Shown here in pieces: positions 42,609 through 50,948 of a stretch of DNA of 64,000 nucleotides; the first letter of the stretch is position 1, and every line of letters begins with the position of its first letter. Position numbers and translations under genes: made by a program. The notes beneath the pieces are model-generated. The model saw nothing but the letters and a program-made list of their open reading frames with translations. It was not told the DNA's origin and did not search any database. This stretch comes from Oscillospiraceae bacterium (GTDB taxonomy: Bacteria; Bacillota; Clostridia; Oscillospirales; Oscillospiraceae): positions 16,639 to 80,638 of the forward strand of contig CADAUZ010000019.1 of the NCBI GenBank assembly GCA_902791215.1, written 5' to 3'.

Positions 42609-44021
42609 ATGGAGAATACGAACAACAGAAAAAAGCCTGCGATCTCCGCAAAGCGCATGATCATTCCCGCGGTCATCGCCATGCTGATCATGCACGCGCT
42701 GATCGTGTTCAATACCGTGCGCATCAATAACATGGGGCAGGTGATCTCTCAGTATACACAGCGAAACTTTGCCCTGGCCGGCATGTCCAACGGCATTTCG
42801 CAGCTGACGGATCAGCTTACCGGCACCGCCATGCGGTATGTAAACACTGGGGACGAAGATACCCTCAAGACCTATTTTGAGCAGCTCGGCAATATGCAGG
42901 GAAGCTACGCCGCCATGCAGGAGCTCATACGCAGCGGCAGTGAAGCCGAGCAGGGGGCTGCCCACCATCCCCATATGAGTGCCGACGCTGCGCCTGAAAA
43001 CAGCGCGGCGGGGTATCTGAGCGCTTCGACCGACGCGGTGATGGAGCGCGCGCAGACGGAGATGACGGCCATGCGCCTGGCGGCACAGTCCCGCGGGACT
43101 GACCTGAGCACGTGGCCGCAGCTTCAGTCTATGGAGCTGCCGCAGGAGCTGGAGAAGCTGCCGGACGGGGCAAAGATCGGCAAAGCCCATGAGCTGCTTG
43201 CAGACTCCGCATACCAGTCCACGCGCGGCGACGTGCAGCGCAACCTGAGCATAGCGGTCAGCACCGCAAACGACGAAAACGTGGCAAGCATCCAGCGCCT
43301 TTCCAACGTCCTGTCCCTGTACCGCCTGCAGCAGTGGGTCCTGATGGCGCTGATTATCGGCACAATGCTGGTGATGATTGTGCTGCTGTTTACAAAGCTG
43401 CTGATCCCGCTGGAAAAGAGTGTGGAGCATGTGCAGAAGGGCGAGAGCCTTCCGAGAGAATACGGCTTTTCCGAGCTGAGGCGTCTGGCGGAGTCCTATG
43501 ACGACCTGATGGAGCACCGCAACAAGCTGGAAGAAGATCTGCGGGAGCTTTCGCATACCGACGCCCTGACGGGTCTTCCCAACCGCCTGGCCTATGAGGA
43601 GTTTCTCAAGAAGCTCCTGGACACGCCGGAGCATACCTCCCTCACAATTTACTCCATGGACGTGGACGGCCTCAAGGTAACAAACGACAAGCTCGGCCAC
43701 GTCTCCGGCGACAAGCTCCTGCGTGAGGCGGCATCATGCATCCTGAAAACCTTCGGGGACAGCACGGGCAAAAATGTCTTCCGCACCGGCGGAGACGAAT
43801 TCGTGGCGATCCGCCTCGGTGACACGGAGGAGCAGTGCCGGTCGGCGCTTGCCGCCTTTCGCGCGGAGCAGGAGAGCCGCGGCATCAGCATTTCGGTAGG
43901 CCACGCCTACCTGCCGGATATACGCGGCGAGAAACTTCGGCAGATGTTCGAGGAAGCCGACCACAACATGTATGAGGCCAAGGCCGAACGGCACCGCGAC
44001 GCGGAAACGCACAATACATAA
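42609..44021 (+). CDS. Membrane diguanylate cyclase (GGDEF)
   Basis: The 470-residue protein has a transmembrane helix at about 17-36, an extracytoplasmic helical sensor of ~200 residues, a second helix at about 240-265 and a cytoplasmic GGDEF domain from ~305. The active-site loop is RTGGDEF (GGDEF at 394-398) and the upstream half-site is SMDVDGLKVTNDKLGH, so it should make c-di-GMP from two GTP. The inhibitory I-site (RxxD five residues before GGDEF) is absent (TGKN there), suggesting no product inhibition. GGAGGGAG precedes the ATG. It diverges from cstA. Confidence 0.9.
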   Translation: MENTNNRKKPAISAKRMIIPAVIAMLIMHALIVFNTVRINNMGQVISQYTQRNFALAGMSNGISQLTDQLTGTAMRYVNTGDEDTLKTYFEQLGNMQGSYAAMQELIRSGSEAEQGAAHHPHMSADAAPENSAAGYLSASTDAVMERAQTEMTAMRLAAQSRGTDLSTWPQLQSMELPQELEKLPDGAKIGKAHELLADSAYQSTRGDVQRNLSIAVSTANDENVASIQRLSNVLSLYRLQQWVLMALIIGTMLVMIVLLFTKLLIPLEKSVEHVQKGESLPREYGFSELRRLAESYDDLMEHRNKLEEDLRELSHTDALTGLPNRLAYEEFLKKLLDTPEHTSLTIYSMDVDGLKVTNDKLGHVSGDKLLREAASCILKTFGDSTGKNVFRTGGDEFVAIRLGDTEEQCRSALAAFRAEQESRGISISVGHAYLPDIRGEKLRQMFEEADHNMYEAKAERHRDAETHNT

Positions 44022-44033
44022 CATAAGAAAAAC

Positions 44034-44064
44034 AATGTTCCGGGGAGCTTCTCCCCGGAACATT
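44034..44064. terminator. Hairpin after the GGDEF gene
   Basis: AATGTTCCGGGGAG and its complement CTCCCCGGAACATT form a strong stem with a short loop. It lacks a T-run and may allow read-through to 44116. Confidence 0.6.
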
Positions 44065-44115
44065 TGCAAGATCAAAACGTCTTAGAGCTGAACAGAAAAC
44101 CACAGGAGGTTTACG

Positions 44116-45786
44116 ATGAAACACTCTTTATTAAAATTGCTTCCGGTCCTGCTTCTGTGCTGCCTGGCGCTCTGCGCCTGCTCGGCAAAGCAGGCCGCGC
44201 CCACGCCTGCCCCCAGCCCCACGCCGACAGCGGTGGACATCTATGCCTCGATTCCGACTCCGGCTCCCACCCCGGCCCCCATGTCCGAGGCGGAGCAGCA
44301 CGCCCTGATCGAAAGAAGCCGCGCCGTATGGCAGCCGGATCTCAGCAATGAGACCTGGTTTTCCGCCATCACCGACCTGGACCACAACGGCAGGCTCGAG
44401 GTCCTGACCGCCTCTCTCCAGGGCACGGGCCTGTTTACCTGGGTGAAGGTCTGGGAGGTCAATGAAAACGGCACCGGCCTCAATCCGTGCCCGGACAATA
44501 CCCGCGAGGGCGAAGCCTGGCCCGACATCATCAAGGACACCATCACCTGCTACCGTGACAGCGTGAGCGGGCGCTATACCTACGTCTGCGAGGATATGAT
44601 GCGCGACGGCGCGGCCCATTACTGGACCGGCCTTGACAGCTTCTTCCTCGAAAACGGCCGCATCGAACTCAGGACCCTTGCCTCGAAGGACGAGCTCTAC
44701 GACAATCTCGGCGGCTCGTCGATCCGTTATTTTAATGAAAACGGCACCGAGATCTCCATGGACGACTACAGCAACATGGAGAAAAACAGCTTCCAGGGCC
44801 AGGAGCAGGGAACGCTGACCCTCAGCTGGACACAGATGGAGGCCCAGCCCACGCAGCCCAAGGTCACCCCTCAGCCCAACGCCCAGCCGCAGTTTACCGC
44901 CCAGCCCCAGGTTTCCGGCCCCGTGACCATCACCAAGAACCCCACCAGCGAGTCCCTGACCGTGGGCGGCAAGGCCTGGTTCATCGCCCACGCCGATAAC
45001 GCAACGTCCCTTACCTGGCTGCTCACCAGCCCCCAGGGCCAGAGCTACACCGTCGAACAGGCCATGGCCGCAAACCCCGGCCTTCAGATCCAGGTTCTGC
45101 CGGAGGACACCCTGGGCGTGAGCAATGTGCCCGTTTCCGTTGATGGATGGAGTGTGCAGGCCCGCTTTGACGGCCCCGCCGGCAGCGCCGTGACGGCCCC
45201 CGCCATGATCTACGTGGACGATACCCTGACAGCCTACGGCTCCGTGATCTCCGCCTACTACCGCGCTTATACCACCGGCAATACTACCTCGGAATACGCC
45301 TTCAACAACAATCTCTCCGAGTTTATCAGTTACGCGCCGCATGTGGGCTATGCCCTCCAGGACATCAACGGCGACGGCATCCAGGAGCTCATCATTGCCG
45401 GCATCAACGACGATACCTACTCCGAGATCGTGATCTTCGACCTCTACACCCTCGAAAACGGGCAGCCGGTGCAGCTGGCCTGCACGCGCGCCCGCAGCCG
45501 CTACTTCCTGCGCTCCGACGGTTCGATCCTAAACGAGGGCTCCAACGGCGCGGGCAACAGCATCTTTGTGATTAACCGTCTTTACGGCAGCACGCTTACG
45601 CCCGTCGAGTCCGCCATGACCTGGTATGAAGGCAGCGAGCGGGACGGCTGCTATCACCAGACCGACGGCTACAACTACGAGCCGCGCGATTATGACGAAT
45701 ACCTGACCGAACAGCAGTTCACCCAGCTTATCACCTACTGGGAGAGCAGCGTCGTCGTCCCGCATTTTGTTGGACAGATCGCGTGA
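44116..45786 (+). CDS. Large lipoprotein with Ig-like and DxDxNG-type calcium motifs
   Basis: A lipoprotein signal (lipobox LCAC, Cys about residue 22) leads to a short Pro/Thr linker. Residues ~65-220 form one domain with DLDHNGRLEV (a DxDxNG loop). A Pro/Gln linker follows, then an Ig-like segment (VTITKNPTSESLTVGGKAWFIAHA) and a C-terminal domain with DINGDGIQELIIAG, another DxDxDG loop of the FG-GAP/dockerin type. The repeated loops suggest Ca2+ binding, which is inference. The protein should be tethered outside the membrane; no enzyme motif is seen. CAGGAGG precedes the ATG. Confidence 0.75.
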   Translation: MKHSLLKLLPVLLLCCLALCACSAKQAAPTPAPSPTPTAVDIYASIPTPAPTPAPMSEAEQHALIERSRAVWQPDLSNETWFSAITDLDHNGRLEVLTASLQGTGLFTWVKVWEVNENGTGLNPCPDNTREGEAWPDIIKDTITCYRDSVSGRYTYVCEDMMRDGAAHYWTGLDSFFLENGRIELRTLASKDELYDNLGGSSIRYFNENGTEISMDDYSNMEKNSFQGQEQGTLTLSWTQMEAQPTQPKVTPQPNAQPQFTAQPQVSGPVTITKNPTSESLTVGGKAWFIAHADNATSLTWLLTSPQGQSYTVEQAMAANPGLQIQVLPEDTLGVSNVPVSVDGWSVQARFDGPAGSAVTAPAMIYVDDTLTAYGSVISAYYRAYTTGNTTSEYAFNNNLSEFISYAPHVGYALQDINGDGIQELIIAGINDDTYSEIVIFDLYTLENGQPVQLACTRARSRYFLRSDGSILNEGSNGAGNSIFVINRLYGSTLTPVESAMTWYEGSERDGCYHQTDGYNYEPRDYDEYLTEQQFTQLITYWESSVVVPHFVGQIA

Positions 45787-45809
45787 CGCCTCCGCGCCCT
45801 CTTTCAGCC

Positions 45810-45892
45810 GTGTCATCCTGAGAGCAGCGAAGGATCTTATGCCTCATCATGAACCGATAGTAAGATCCTTCGCTGACGCGAAGCCATGACAG
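45810..45892. repeat. Palindromic intergenic repeat, TCATTCTGAG family copy D
   Basis: Arms starting GTGTCATCCTGAGAGCAGCG and ending CTTCGCTGACGCGAAGCCATGACAGC are imperfect inverted copies around a loop of ~25 bases. Confidence 0.65.
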
Positions 45893-45929
45893 CTTGAATG
45901 ATTGATAAACACGAAAAAATGTCAAGATA

Positions 45930-45964
45930 AAACGCAGGATGCTGTTTATACATCCTGCGTTTTT
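45930..45964 (+). terminator. Rho-independent terminator
   Basis: AAACGCAGGATG and CATCCTGCGTTT pair around a nine-base loop, then TTT. It closes the lipoprotein transcript. Confidence 0.8.
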
Positions 45965-46032
45965 GTCTTATTAAAATCAACCAAATGAGTCAGGCCACGA
46001 TTGGTGAACATCCCCATTTTACCCCACCGGAC

Positions 46033-46071
46033 TGTCAAGTAATTGACAATTCGTTCATTTTTTCTTAAAAT
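46033..46071 (+). promoter_or_regulatory. Promoter with overlapping palindrome for the dehydratase operon
   Basis: TTGACA (46043-46048), 17 bases, TAAAAT (46066-46071). The -35 is the right half of TGTCAAGTAATTGACA (46033-46048), a candidate operator. Confidence 0.7.
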
Positions 46072-46084
46072 ATATCCATCATCG

Positions 46085-46104
46085 GGCGGAGTGATCCGCC
46101 TTTT
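46085..46104 (+). terminator. Short hairpin at the start of the dehydratase transcript
   Basis: GGCGGA and TCCGCC pair over a four-base loop, followed by TTTT. It lies just after the predicted transcript start and may attenuate, though the stem is short. Confidence 0.4.
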
Positions 46105-46150
46105 CTGCTATGGAAACATACGACCGAAAGTGGGGGAGAGAACAAGACCA

Positions 46151-47350
46151 ATGAGAGATCTGAAATATCTGAACTATTTTGAAAAGCTCCTGCAGGAGGC
46201 CAATAACGAACTGATCGCCCAGGCGAAGGCCGACGGAAAAATCTGTGTGGCCTACACCTGCGAGAACGTGCCGGAGCCGCTTCTGAACCTGGGCGACTGC
46301 GTCTCCATCCGCCTGTCCGCGCCGAACACCGGATCGCTGGATATCGCGACCTACTACATGACAAACCTTCTCTGCGAGCCGAGCCGCGCCCTTCTGGAGC
46401 GCGCCATCGAGGGCGGCTTCAATTTTTCCGACTGCGTCATCACGCCCGACGGCTGCACCATGATCAACCGCGCCGTCGAGAACATGGAGCTGCTGGAGAC
46501 CATGGGCAAGGGCAACCCGAAATTCTTCCATGAATATATGGAGATCGCCTTCAAAAACACCGAAAACGATGTAAAGCTCGCCGTGCTCCAGTGCAAGAAC
46601 CACATCCTCAACCCCCTGCACGAGCGCTACGGCGTGGATACCTCCGACGCCGCAATCCGCGAGGCGGTGGAAAGGCACAACCGCCTCTGCCGCGTGATCC
46701 GCCAGATCGGCGAATTTCGCAAGGAAGACAAGCCGCGCATCACGGGCTATGAGTTCCACGTGCTGTGTCTGGCTACCTACGTATGTCCCAAGTACCTCAT
46801 CCTTGACAAGCTCGAGGAGACGCTCGAGGAGCTCAAGACCCGCGAGCCGGACGACAAGCCTTGGCGTGCCCGCGTCCTGCTGGTGGGCTCCGAGGTGGAC
46901 GATTCCGGCTTTGTCAAGCTCATCGAGGAGCAGGGCGCCTTCGTCTGCTGCGACCGCTTCTGCTTCGGCTCCTACCCCGGCCGCACCGAGATCGTCCTCA
47001 ACGACGAGGAGGGCGCGCTGACCCAGGTCTGCCGCCACTATATCCAGAACTGCCAGTGTCCGCGCATGATGAACCTCGAGAAGGTCTACGACCGCAAGCG
47101 CTATGTCGCCGACCTTGCCAAGGAGTATAACGCCGACGGCGTCATCTATGAGCAGGTCAAGTTTTGTGACCCCTGGGCCTATGAGCGCACCCTGGGCTCG
47201 GCCATGCTGCACGCGGACTTCGGCTTCCCGGTGCTGTCGGTCGACCGCCCGTACAACATCGCCTCCTCCTCCGGCCAGATGCGCACCCGCGTCCAGGCCT
47301 TTGTGGAGAGCATTGAAATCAAGAATATTCAGAGAGGTGGGAGAGCATGA
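46151..47350 (+). CDS. 2-hydroxyacyl-CoA dehydratase family subunit (HgdB-like)
   Basis: The 399-residue protein belongs to the HgdB/BcrC family: an early AYTCENVPEPLLN motif with Cys37, CVITPDGCTMI, a middle helical region, RVLLVGSEVDD, and the C-terminal QVKFCDPWAYERTL followed by SSSGQMRTRVQAFVESIE. These subunits carry a [4Fe-4S] cluster through conserved cysteines and use radical chemistry to dehydrate (R)-2-hydroxyacyl-CoA, or reduce aromatic acyl-CoA. GGGGGAG precedes the ATG at 46151. The last four bases overlap the next gene. The exact substrate is unknown. Confidence 0.85.
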   Translation: MRDLKYLNYFEKLLQEANNELIAQAKADGKICVAYTCENVPEPLLNLGDCVSIRLSAPNTGSLDIATYYMTNLLCEPSRALLERAIEGGFNFSDCVITPDGCTMINRAVENMELLETMGKGNPKFFHEYMEIAFKNTENDVKLAVLQCKNHILNPLHERYGVDTSDAAIREAVERHNRLCRVIRQIGEFRKEDKPRITGYEFHVLCLATYVCPKYLILDKLEETLEELKTREPDDKPWRARVLLVGSEVDDSGFVKLIEEQGAFVCCDRFCFGSYPGRTEIVLNDEEGALTQVCRHYIQNCQCPRMMNLEKVYDRKRYVADLAKEYNADGVIYEQVKFCDPWAYERTLGSAMLHADFGFPVLSVDRPYNIASSSGQMRTRVQAFVESIEIKNIQRGGRA

Positions 47351-48945
47351 AGACTGTCGAAAAGATCATCAATCCCGTCCCCCGCGCGGGCGAACAGTCC
47401 CCCGGGAAAATTTACGACGAAAAGCTGAAGGTCCGCGCGCGCCGTGAGTGGCGCGGCGTGAAGGATACTTTCTATGATTACACCCGCTGGCTGTACCTGC
47501 TGAGCGTGCTGGGCCGCTTTATCATCGTCCCGCGCAATGTCAAGGGCTTCTTCCGCTACCGCTGGATGATGAGCTATCTCTTCGTGCCCCACGGCATGGA
47601 CAAGTTCACCATCGGCCTTCGCGGCGAGGCGCTGCGCATCGCCCACACCTCCTTCAACTTCGTCATCGCCGACGTGACCCAGGCCATCGCCAACTGCTTC
47701 CGCGGCGACCGCCGTGTCGGCAACGACAAGGCATACTCCGACAAGTGCGTCATCACCGACGAAAACTCCATGGTCACCTTCATGATGGGCTTTGACCGCG
47801 ACAAGGTGCACACCATCCTGCGCGAGGTGCCCACCATGTTTGCCTCCAACATCTTCCATCAGTTCAACGTCATGCACTATCTGGACATCGCCCAGCAGTA
47901 CGGCATCCCCGGCGATGTCTGTCCCATGCCCGAGGCCGAGGCCGGCATCTCCATCGAGGACGATTTCTGTGTCCTGGGCTGCTGCGCGGTGCAGAACAAC
48001 ACCACCTGCGACGGCTCCCTCATGGGCAACGGCATCATCGCCAAGCGCCTTGACCGCGAGTACGGCATCCCCACCTTCCAGCTTGCCACCCCGCTGCGCC
48101 ACAAGGAGCCGGATGTCATGGACTATGCCGCCCAGGAGATCAAGAACGCCATCGCCTTCGTCGAAAAGCACACCGGCGAGAAGTGGGACTGGGACGTGTA
48201 CTTTGCCGCCGCCAAGCGCGTCAACGACGCCACCCGCTGCCGCATCGCCCAGATGGAGATCAACTCCACGCCGTATCCGCAGTTCTTCGGTGCGGCCTTC
48301 TCCCTCTATAACGACACCAACTACATGGGCAACTCCGGCCGCGATCCCAATTTCGTGAAGATCGACCACAAGCTCTTAAAGCTCGCCGAAGAGGGGTACA
48401 AGGCCAAGCGCATGTACGCGAAAGAGTATCGCCACCGCGCCATCGTCTGGGGCGTGCAGCCGCAGTACGTCATCGACATGCTCTACTGGATGGTGCAGTG
48501 CTGGGGCGTCGTGCCGCTGACCGACATGCTCTCCGTCATCAACACCGACATGATCGCCGACACCGACACGCCCGAGAACCGCGAGCAGGCCTACCGCGAC
48601 ATGGCGATGCTGAACATGGAGATGATCATGCGCAACCACACCCACGGCGGCTACAAAGTGCTGCTGGACGAGCTGTGGGATCTGTGCGAGAAGATGAACG
48701 CCGATGTGGTCATGATGTGGGAGCACATGTCCTGCAAGGCCCTCACCGGCATGCACGGCATGTTTGAGGAGCAGGGCCGCGCGCGCGGCATCCACGTCAT
48801 GTGGGTTTCTCACGACCTGTGCGACCCGCGCGTCTTCACCCGCCAGGCCATCCGCGACCAGGTCAACAACTACATGCGCACCGTCATGCGCGAGGAGCCG
48901 CTCGACCCGTCGCTGGAAAATATTCCTGACAATGAGGCATACTAA
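47347..48945 (+). CDS. 2-hydroxyacyl-CoA dehydratase family subunit, long form
   Basis: The 532-residue protein is the second subunit of the same family, longer than the usual 400-450 residues. It has many cysteines in expected blocks (VCPMPEAEAGI, CVLGCCAVQNNTTCDGS, CEKMNADVVMMWEHMSC) and a GRDPNFVKIDHK segment. The ATGA overlap with the first subunit implies 1:1 synthesis. The ATPase activator that fires the electron (HgdC-type) and a CoA-transferase are not encoded in this window, so they must come from elsewhere or this is a variant system. Substrate is unknown. Confidence 0.85.
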   Translation: MKTVEKIINPVPRAGEQSPGKIYDEKLKVRARREWRGVKDTFYDYTRWLYLLSVLGRFIIVPRNVKGFFRYRWMMSYLFVPHGMDKFTIGLRGEALRIAHTSFNFVIADVTQAIANCFRGDRRVGNDKAYSDKCVITDENSMVTFMMGFDRDKVHTILREVPTMFASNIFHQFNVMHYLDIAQQYGIPGDVCPMPEAEAGISIEDDFCVLGCCAVQNNTTCDGSLMGNGIIAKRLDREYGIPTFQLATPLRHKEPDVMDYAAQEIKNAIAFVEKHTGEKWDWDVYFAAAKRVNDATRCRIAQMEINSTPYPQFFGAAFSLYNDTNYMGNSGRDPNFVKIDHKLLKLAEEGYKAKRMYAKEYRHRAIVWGVQPQYVIDMLYWMVQCWGVVPLTDMLSVINTDMIADTDTPENREQAYRDMAMLNMEMIMRNHTHGGYKVLLDELWDLCEKMNADVVMMWEHMSCKALTGMHGMFEEQGRARGIHVMWVSHDLCDPRVFTRQAIRDQVNNYMRTVMREEPLDPSLENIPDNEAY

Positions 48946-48957
48946 GGAGATCGCGAT

Positions 48958-49128
48958 ATGAAAAAGTTTTTACTGAGCATTTTATGGAAACTTCTGCTGG
49001 TGGTGCTGGGCTTCTTCGTGGTGACCTTTACGATGTATTTCTTCAACCTCGACATGAAGGCCACTGCCGTGGTCGCCCCGCTGCTTGAAAAGTGGTACGA
49101 CCGGCTGGAGAGAAAACAATATATCTAA
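48958..49128 (+). CDS. Small single-helix membrane protein (56 aa)
   Basis: This short gene starts 12 bases after the dehydratase stop, with AAGGAGAT eight bases before the ATG, and ends in TAA at 49126-49128. The product has one hydrophobic helix at about residues 4-29 and a soluble C-terminal half (LEKWYDRLERKQYI, rich in Lys, Arg and Glu). Operon position and a strong ribosome site support that it is real. I do not recognise it. It might tether the dehydratase to the membrane, which is speculation. Confidence 0.75.
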   Translation: MKKFLLSILWKLLLVVLGFFVVTFTMYFFNLDMKATAVVAPLLEKWYDRLERKQYI

Positions 49129-49134
49129 TGAAAC

Positions 49135-49160
49135 AAGCCCGGCGGAGACCCGCCGGGCTT
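49135..49160 (+). terminator. Rho-independent terminator of the dehydratase operon
   Basis: AAGCCCGGCGG and CCGCCGGGCTT pair perfectly over a four-base loop; the T-run is short. Confidence 0.7.
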
Positions 49161-49210
49161 GACAACAGGGGAGACGGCGGGTATCATAAAGATGAAGTTT
49201 TACAGATTTC

Positions 49211-49231
49211 CCACAATGAATGTGGTATACT
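49211..49231 (+). promoter_or_regulatory. Extended -10 promoter with inverted repeat for the toxin-antitoxin pair
   Basis: TG-G-TATACT (-10 at 49226-49231) has no good -35. CCACA-atgaa-TGTGG (49211-49225) abuts it and could be the operator. Confidence 0.5.
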
Positions 49232-49284
49232 GATAGAGTAAACTGTTGACGGTATATGACTGCTGTGAGGGAAAGGAACAAACG

Positions 49285-49509
49285 ATGAGTTATAAGGTTA
49301 AAATGATTTGGGACAGGGAAGCGGAGGTCTGGGTAGCGACAAGTGAGGATGTGCCCGGCCTTGTTTTGGAGTCCGGGTCCTTCGACGCACTGCTTGAGAG
49401 AGTCAAGTATGCGATCCCGGAGCTGAACGAACTGAACGGACAAAAGCATGCCGCATATAATATTACCTTTCTCGCCGAGAGAAACGATCAGGTAGCGGTC
49501 TATGGCTGA
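49285..49509 (+). CDS. DUF1902/HicB-like antitoxin
   Basis: The 74-residue protein has the HicB/DUF1902 core: KMIWDREAEVWVATSEDVPGLVLESGSFDALLERVKYAIPEL, a partial RNase H-like fold. It has no C-terminal DNA-binding domain, so if it represses its own promoter it must do so with its partner or through the N-terminal region. The start at 49285 has GGGAAAGGA upstream; an in-frame start at 49246 is rejected. It overlaps the toxin gene by eight bases. Confidence 0.8.
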   Translation: MSYKVKMIWDREAEVWVATSEDVPGLVLESGSFDALLERVKYAIPELNELNGQKHAAYNITFLAERNDQVAVYG

Positions 49510-49696
49510 ATATGAGAAGAAAGTCCGTGATGTTTTGAAGCTGTACGGCTGCTATTTTGTCCGTCATGGCAAGGGCGATCACGACATCTGGTTCAGCCCG
49601 ATCACCAATACCAATGTCACTGTTGACGGAAAAATCAAATCGAGACATACAGCCAACGAGATCATGAAGCAAAGCGGCATTGACCACAGGTTTTGA
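49502..49696 (+). CDS. HicA-like mRNA interferase toxin
   Basis: The 64-residue protein has the HicA double-stranded RNA-binding-like fold: KVRDVLKLYGCYFVRHGKGDHDIWFSP, with His22 and His27 in the region that carries the catalytic histidine in HicA, then VTVDGKIKSRHTANEIMKQSGID. HicA cleaves mRNAs in the absence of its antitoxin. The order antitoxin-toxin is the reverse of the classical hicAB order but common with DUF1902. Confidence 0.85.
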   Translation: MAEYEKKVRDVLKLYGCYFVRHGKGDHDIWFSPITNTNVTVDGKIKSRHTANEIMKQSGIDHRF

Positions 49697-49720
49697 ACCG
49701 TCCCATCGCCGGGACGGTTC
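49695..49720 (+). terminator. Terminator after the toxin gene
   Basis: GAACCGTCCC and GGGACGGTTC pair over a six-base loop, then TGTTATTT. The first bases overlap the stop codon. Confidence 0.7.
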
Positions 49721-49754
49721 TGTTATTTGCCCTTTGTTACACTTTTGGATTTCC

Positions 49755-49783
49755 TTGACAAAGCTTTCTTCGGCGGGTATCAT
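49755..49783 (+). promoter_or_regulatory. Promoter for the PTS EIIC-like gene
   Basis: TTGACA (49755-49760), 17 bases, TATCAT (49778-49783). Confidence 0.7.
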
Positions 49784-49812
49784 GTTGCCATCCTTTTTGG
49801 GAGGATAGAGAT

Positions 49813-50886
49813 ATGGAAAAATTCCGCACGTTTCTCAAACGCAAAAATATCGTTTTCTCCGGCAAGCGCTACGGCATCGACGCCCTGGGCGCGATGGCGC
49901 AGGGACTTTTCTGCTCCCTGCTCATCGGCACGATCATCAAGACCCTTGGCGCACAGCTCAAGGTGCAGATGCTCGTCGACATCGGCGCTTATGCCATGGC
50001 GGTGTCCGGCCCCGCGATGGCGGTCGCCATCGGCTATGCTTTGCAGGCGCCGCCCATGGTGCTCTTTTCCCTCGCCGCCGTGGGCTGGGCGTCCAACGCC
50101 GAGGGCGGGGCAGGCGGGCCGCTTGCGGTCTTGATCATCGCCATCATCGCCGCCGAGTGCGGCAAGGCCGTCAGCAAGGAGACGAAAGTCGACCTGCTTG
50201 TCACCCCCGCCGTGACCATCATCGTGGGCGTGGCGCTTGCAAAGCTCATTGCCCCGCCCATCGGCACGGCTGCCTCGGCCTTCGGCATCATGATCGACCG
50301 GGCCACCAAGCTCCAGCCCTTCTGGATGGGCATTGCGGTGTCGGTGCTGGTGGGCATTGCGCTGACGCTGCCGATCTCCTCCGCCGCCATCTGCTCCGTT
50401 TTGCAGCTGACCGGCCTTGCGGGCGGCGCGGCTGTTGCGGGCTGCTGTGCCCAGATGGTGGGCTTTGCGGTCATGAGCTTTCGTGAAAACCGCTGGGGCG
50501 GCCTCGTGTCTCAGGGCCTCGGCACCTCAATGCTCCAGATGCCGAACATCATCAAAAACCCCCGCGTCTGGATCGCCCCCATCGTGTGCTCGGCGATCAC
50601 CGGGCCGCTTGCCACGTGCCTCTTCCGCCTCGAGATGAACGGTGCACCCATCAACTCCGGCATGGGCACCTGCGGCCTGTGCGGTCAAATCGGCGTGTGG
50701 ACCGGCTGGGTCTCTCCGAGCGCCGAGGCTGTCGCCAAGGGCGCGCAGGCCATCAGCCCCACAGGCTTTGACTGGCTGGGGCTGGTACTGATCTGCTTCG
50801 TGCTGCCCGCCGTTCTCTGCCCGCTTCTGAACGCGGTCTGCCGCAGGCTCGGCTGGGTGAAGGACGGGGACCTGACCCTCGCATAA
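49813..50886 (+). CDS. PTS EIIC-like membrane permease (PTS_EIIC_2 type)
   Basis: The 357-residue protein has ten or so helices and the PTS_EIIC_2 pattern: GKRYGIDALGAMAQGLFCSLLIGTIIKTLG, APPMVLFSLAAVGWASNAEGGAGGPLAVLIIAI, ALTLPISSAAICSVL and MNGAPINSGMGTCGLCGQIG. No IIA or IIB genes lie near it, so it may be a transporter not coupled to phosphotransfer or may use distant partners. GGGAGGAT precedes the ATG. The substrate is unknown. Confidence 0.85.
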   Translation: MEKFRTFLKRKNIVFSGKRYGIDALGAMAQGLFCSLLIGTIIKTLGAQLKVQMLVDIGAYAMAVSGPAMAVAIGYALQAPPMVLFSLAAVGWASNAEGGAGGPLAVLIIAIIAAECGKAVSKETKVDLLVTPAVTIIVGVALAKLIAPPIGTAASAFGIMIDRATKLQPFWMGIAVSVLVGIALTLPISSAAICSVLQLTGLAGGAAVAGCCAQMVGFAVMSFRENRWGGLVSQGLGTSMLQMPNIIKNPRVWIAPIVCSAITGPLATCLFRLEMNGAPINSGMGTCGLCGQIGVWTGWVSPSAEAVAKGAQAISPTGFDWLGLVLICFVLPAVLCPLLNAVCRRLGWVKDGDLTLA

Positions 50887-50896
50887 GGGTAAACAG

Positions 50897-50938
50897 AAAA
50901 CACCCCTGCGAACATGCAAAGGTTCGCAGGGGTGTTTT
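50897..50938. terminator. Bidirectional terminator
   Basis: AAAACACCCCTGCGAAC and GTTCGCAGGGGTGTTTT form a perfect 17-bp stem between convergent genes. Confidence 0.85.
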
Positions 50939-50948
50939 GCAATCTTTC

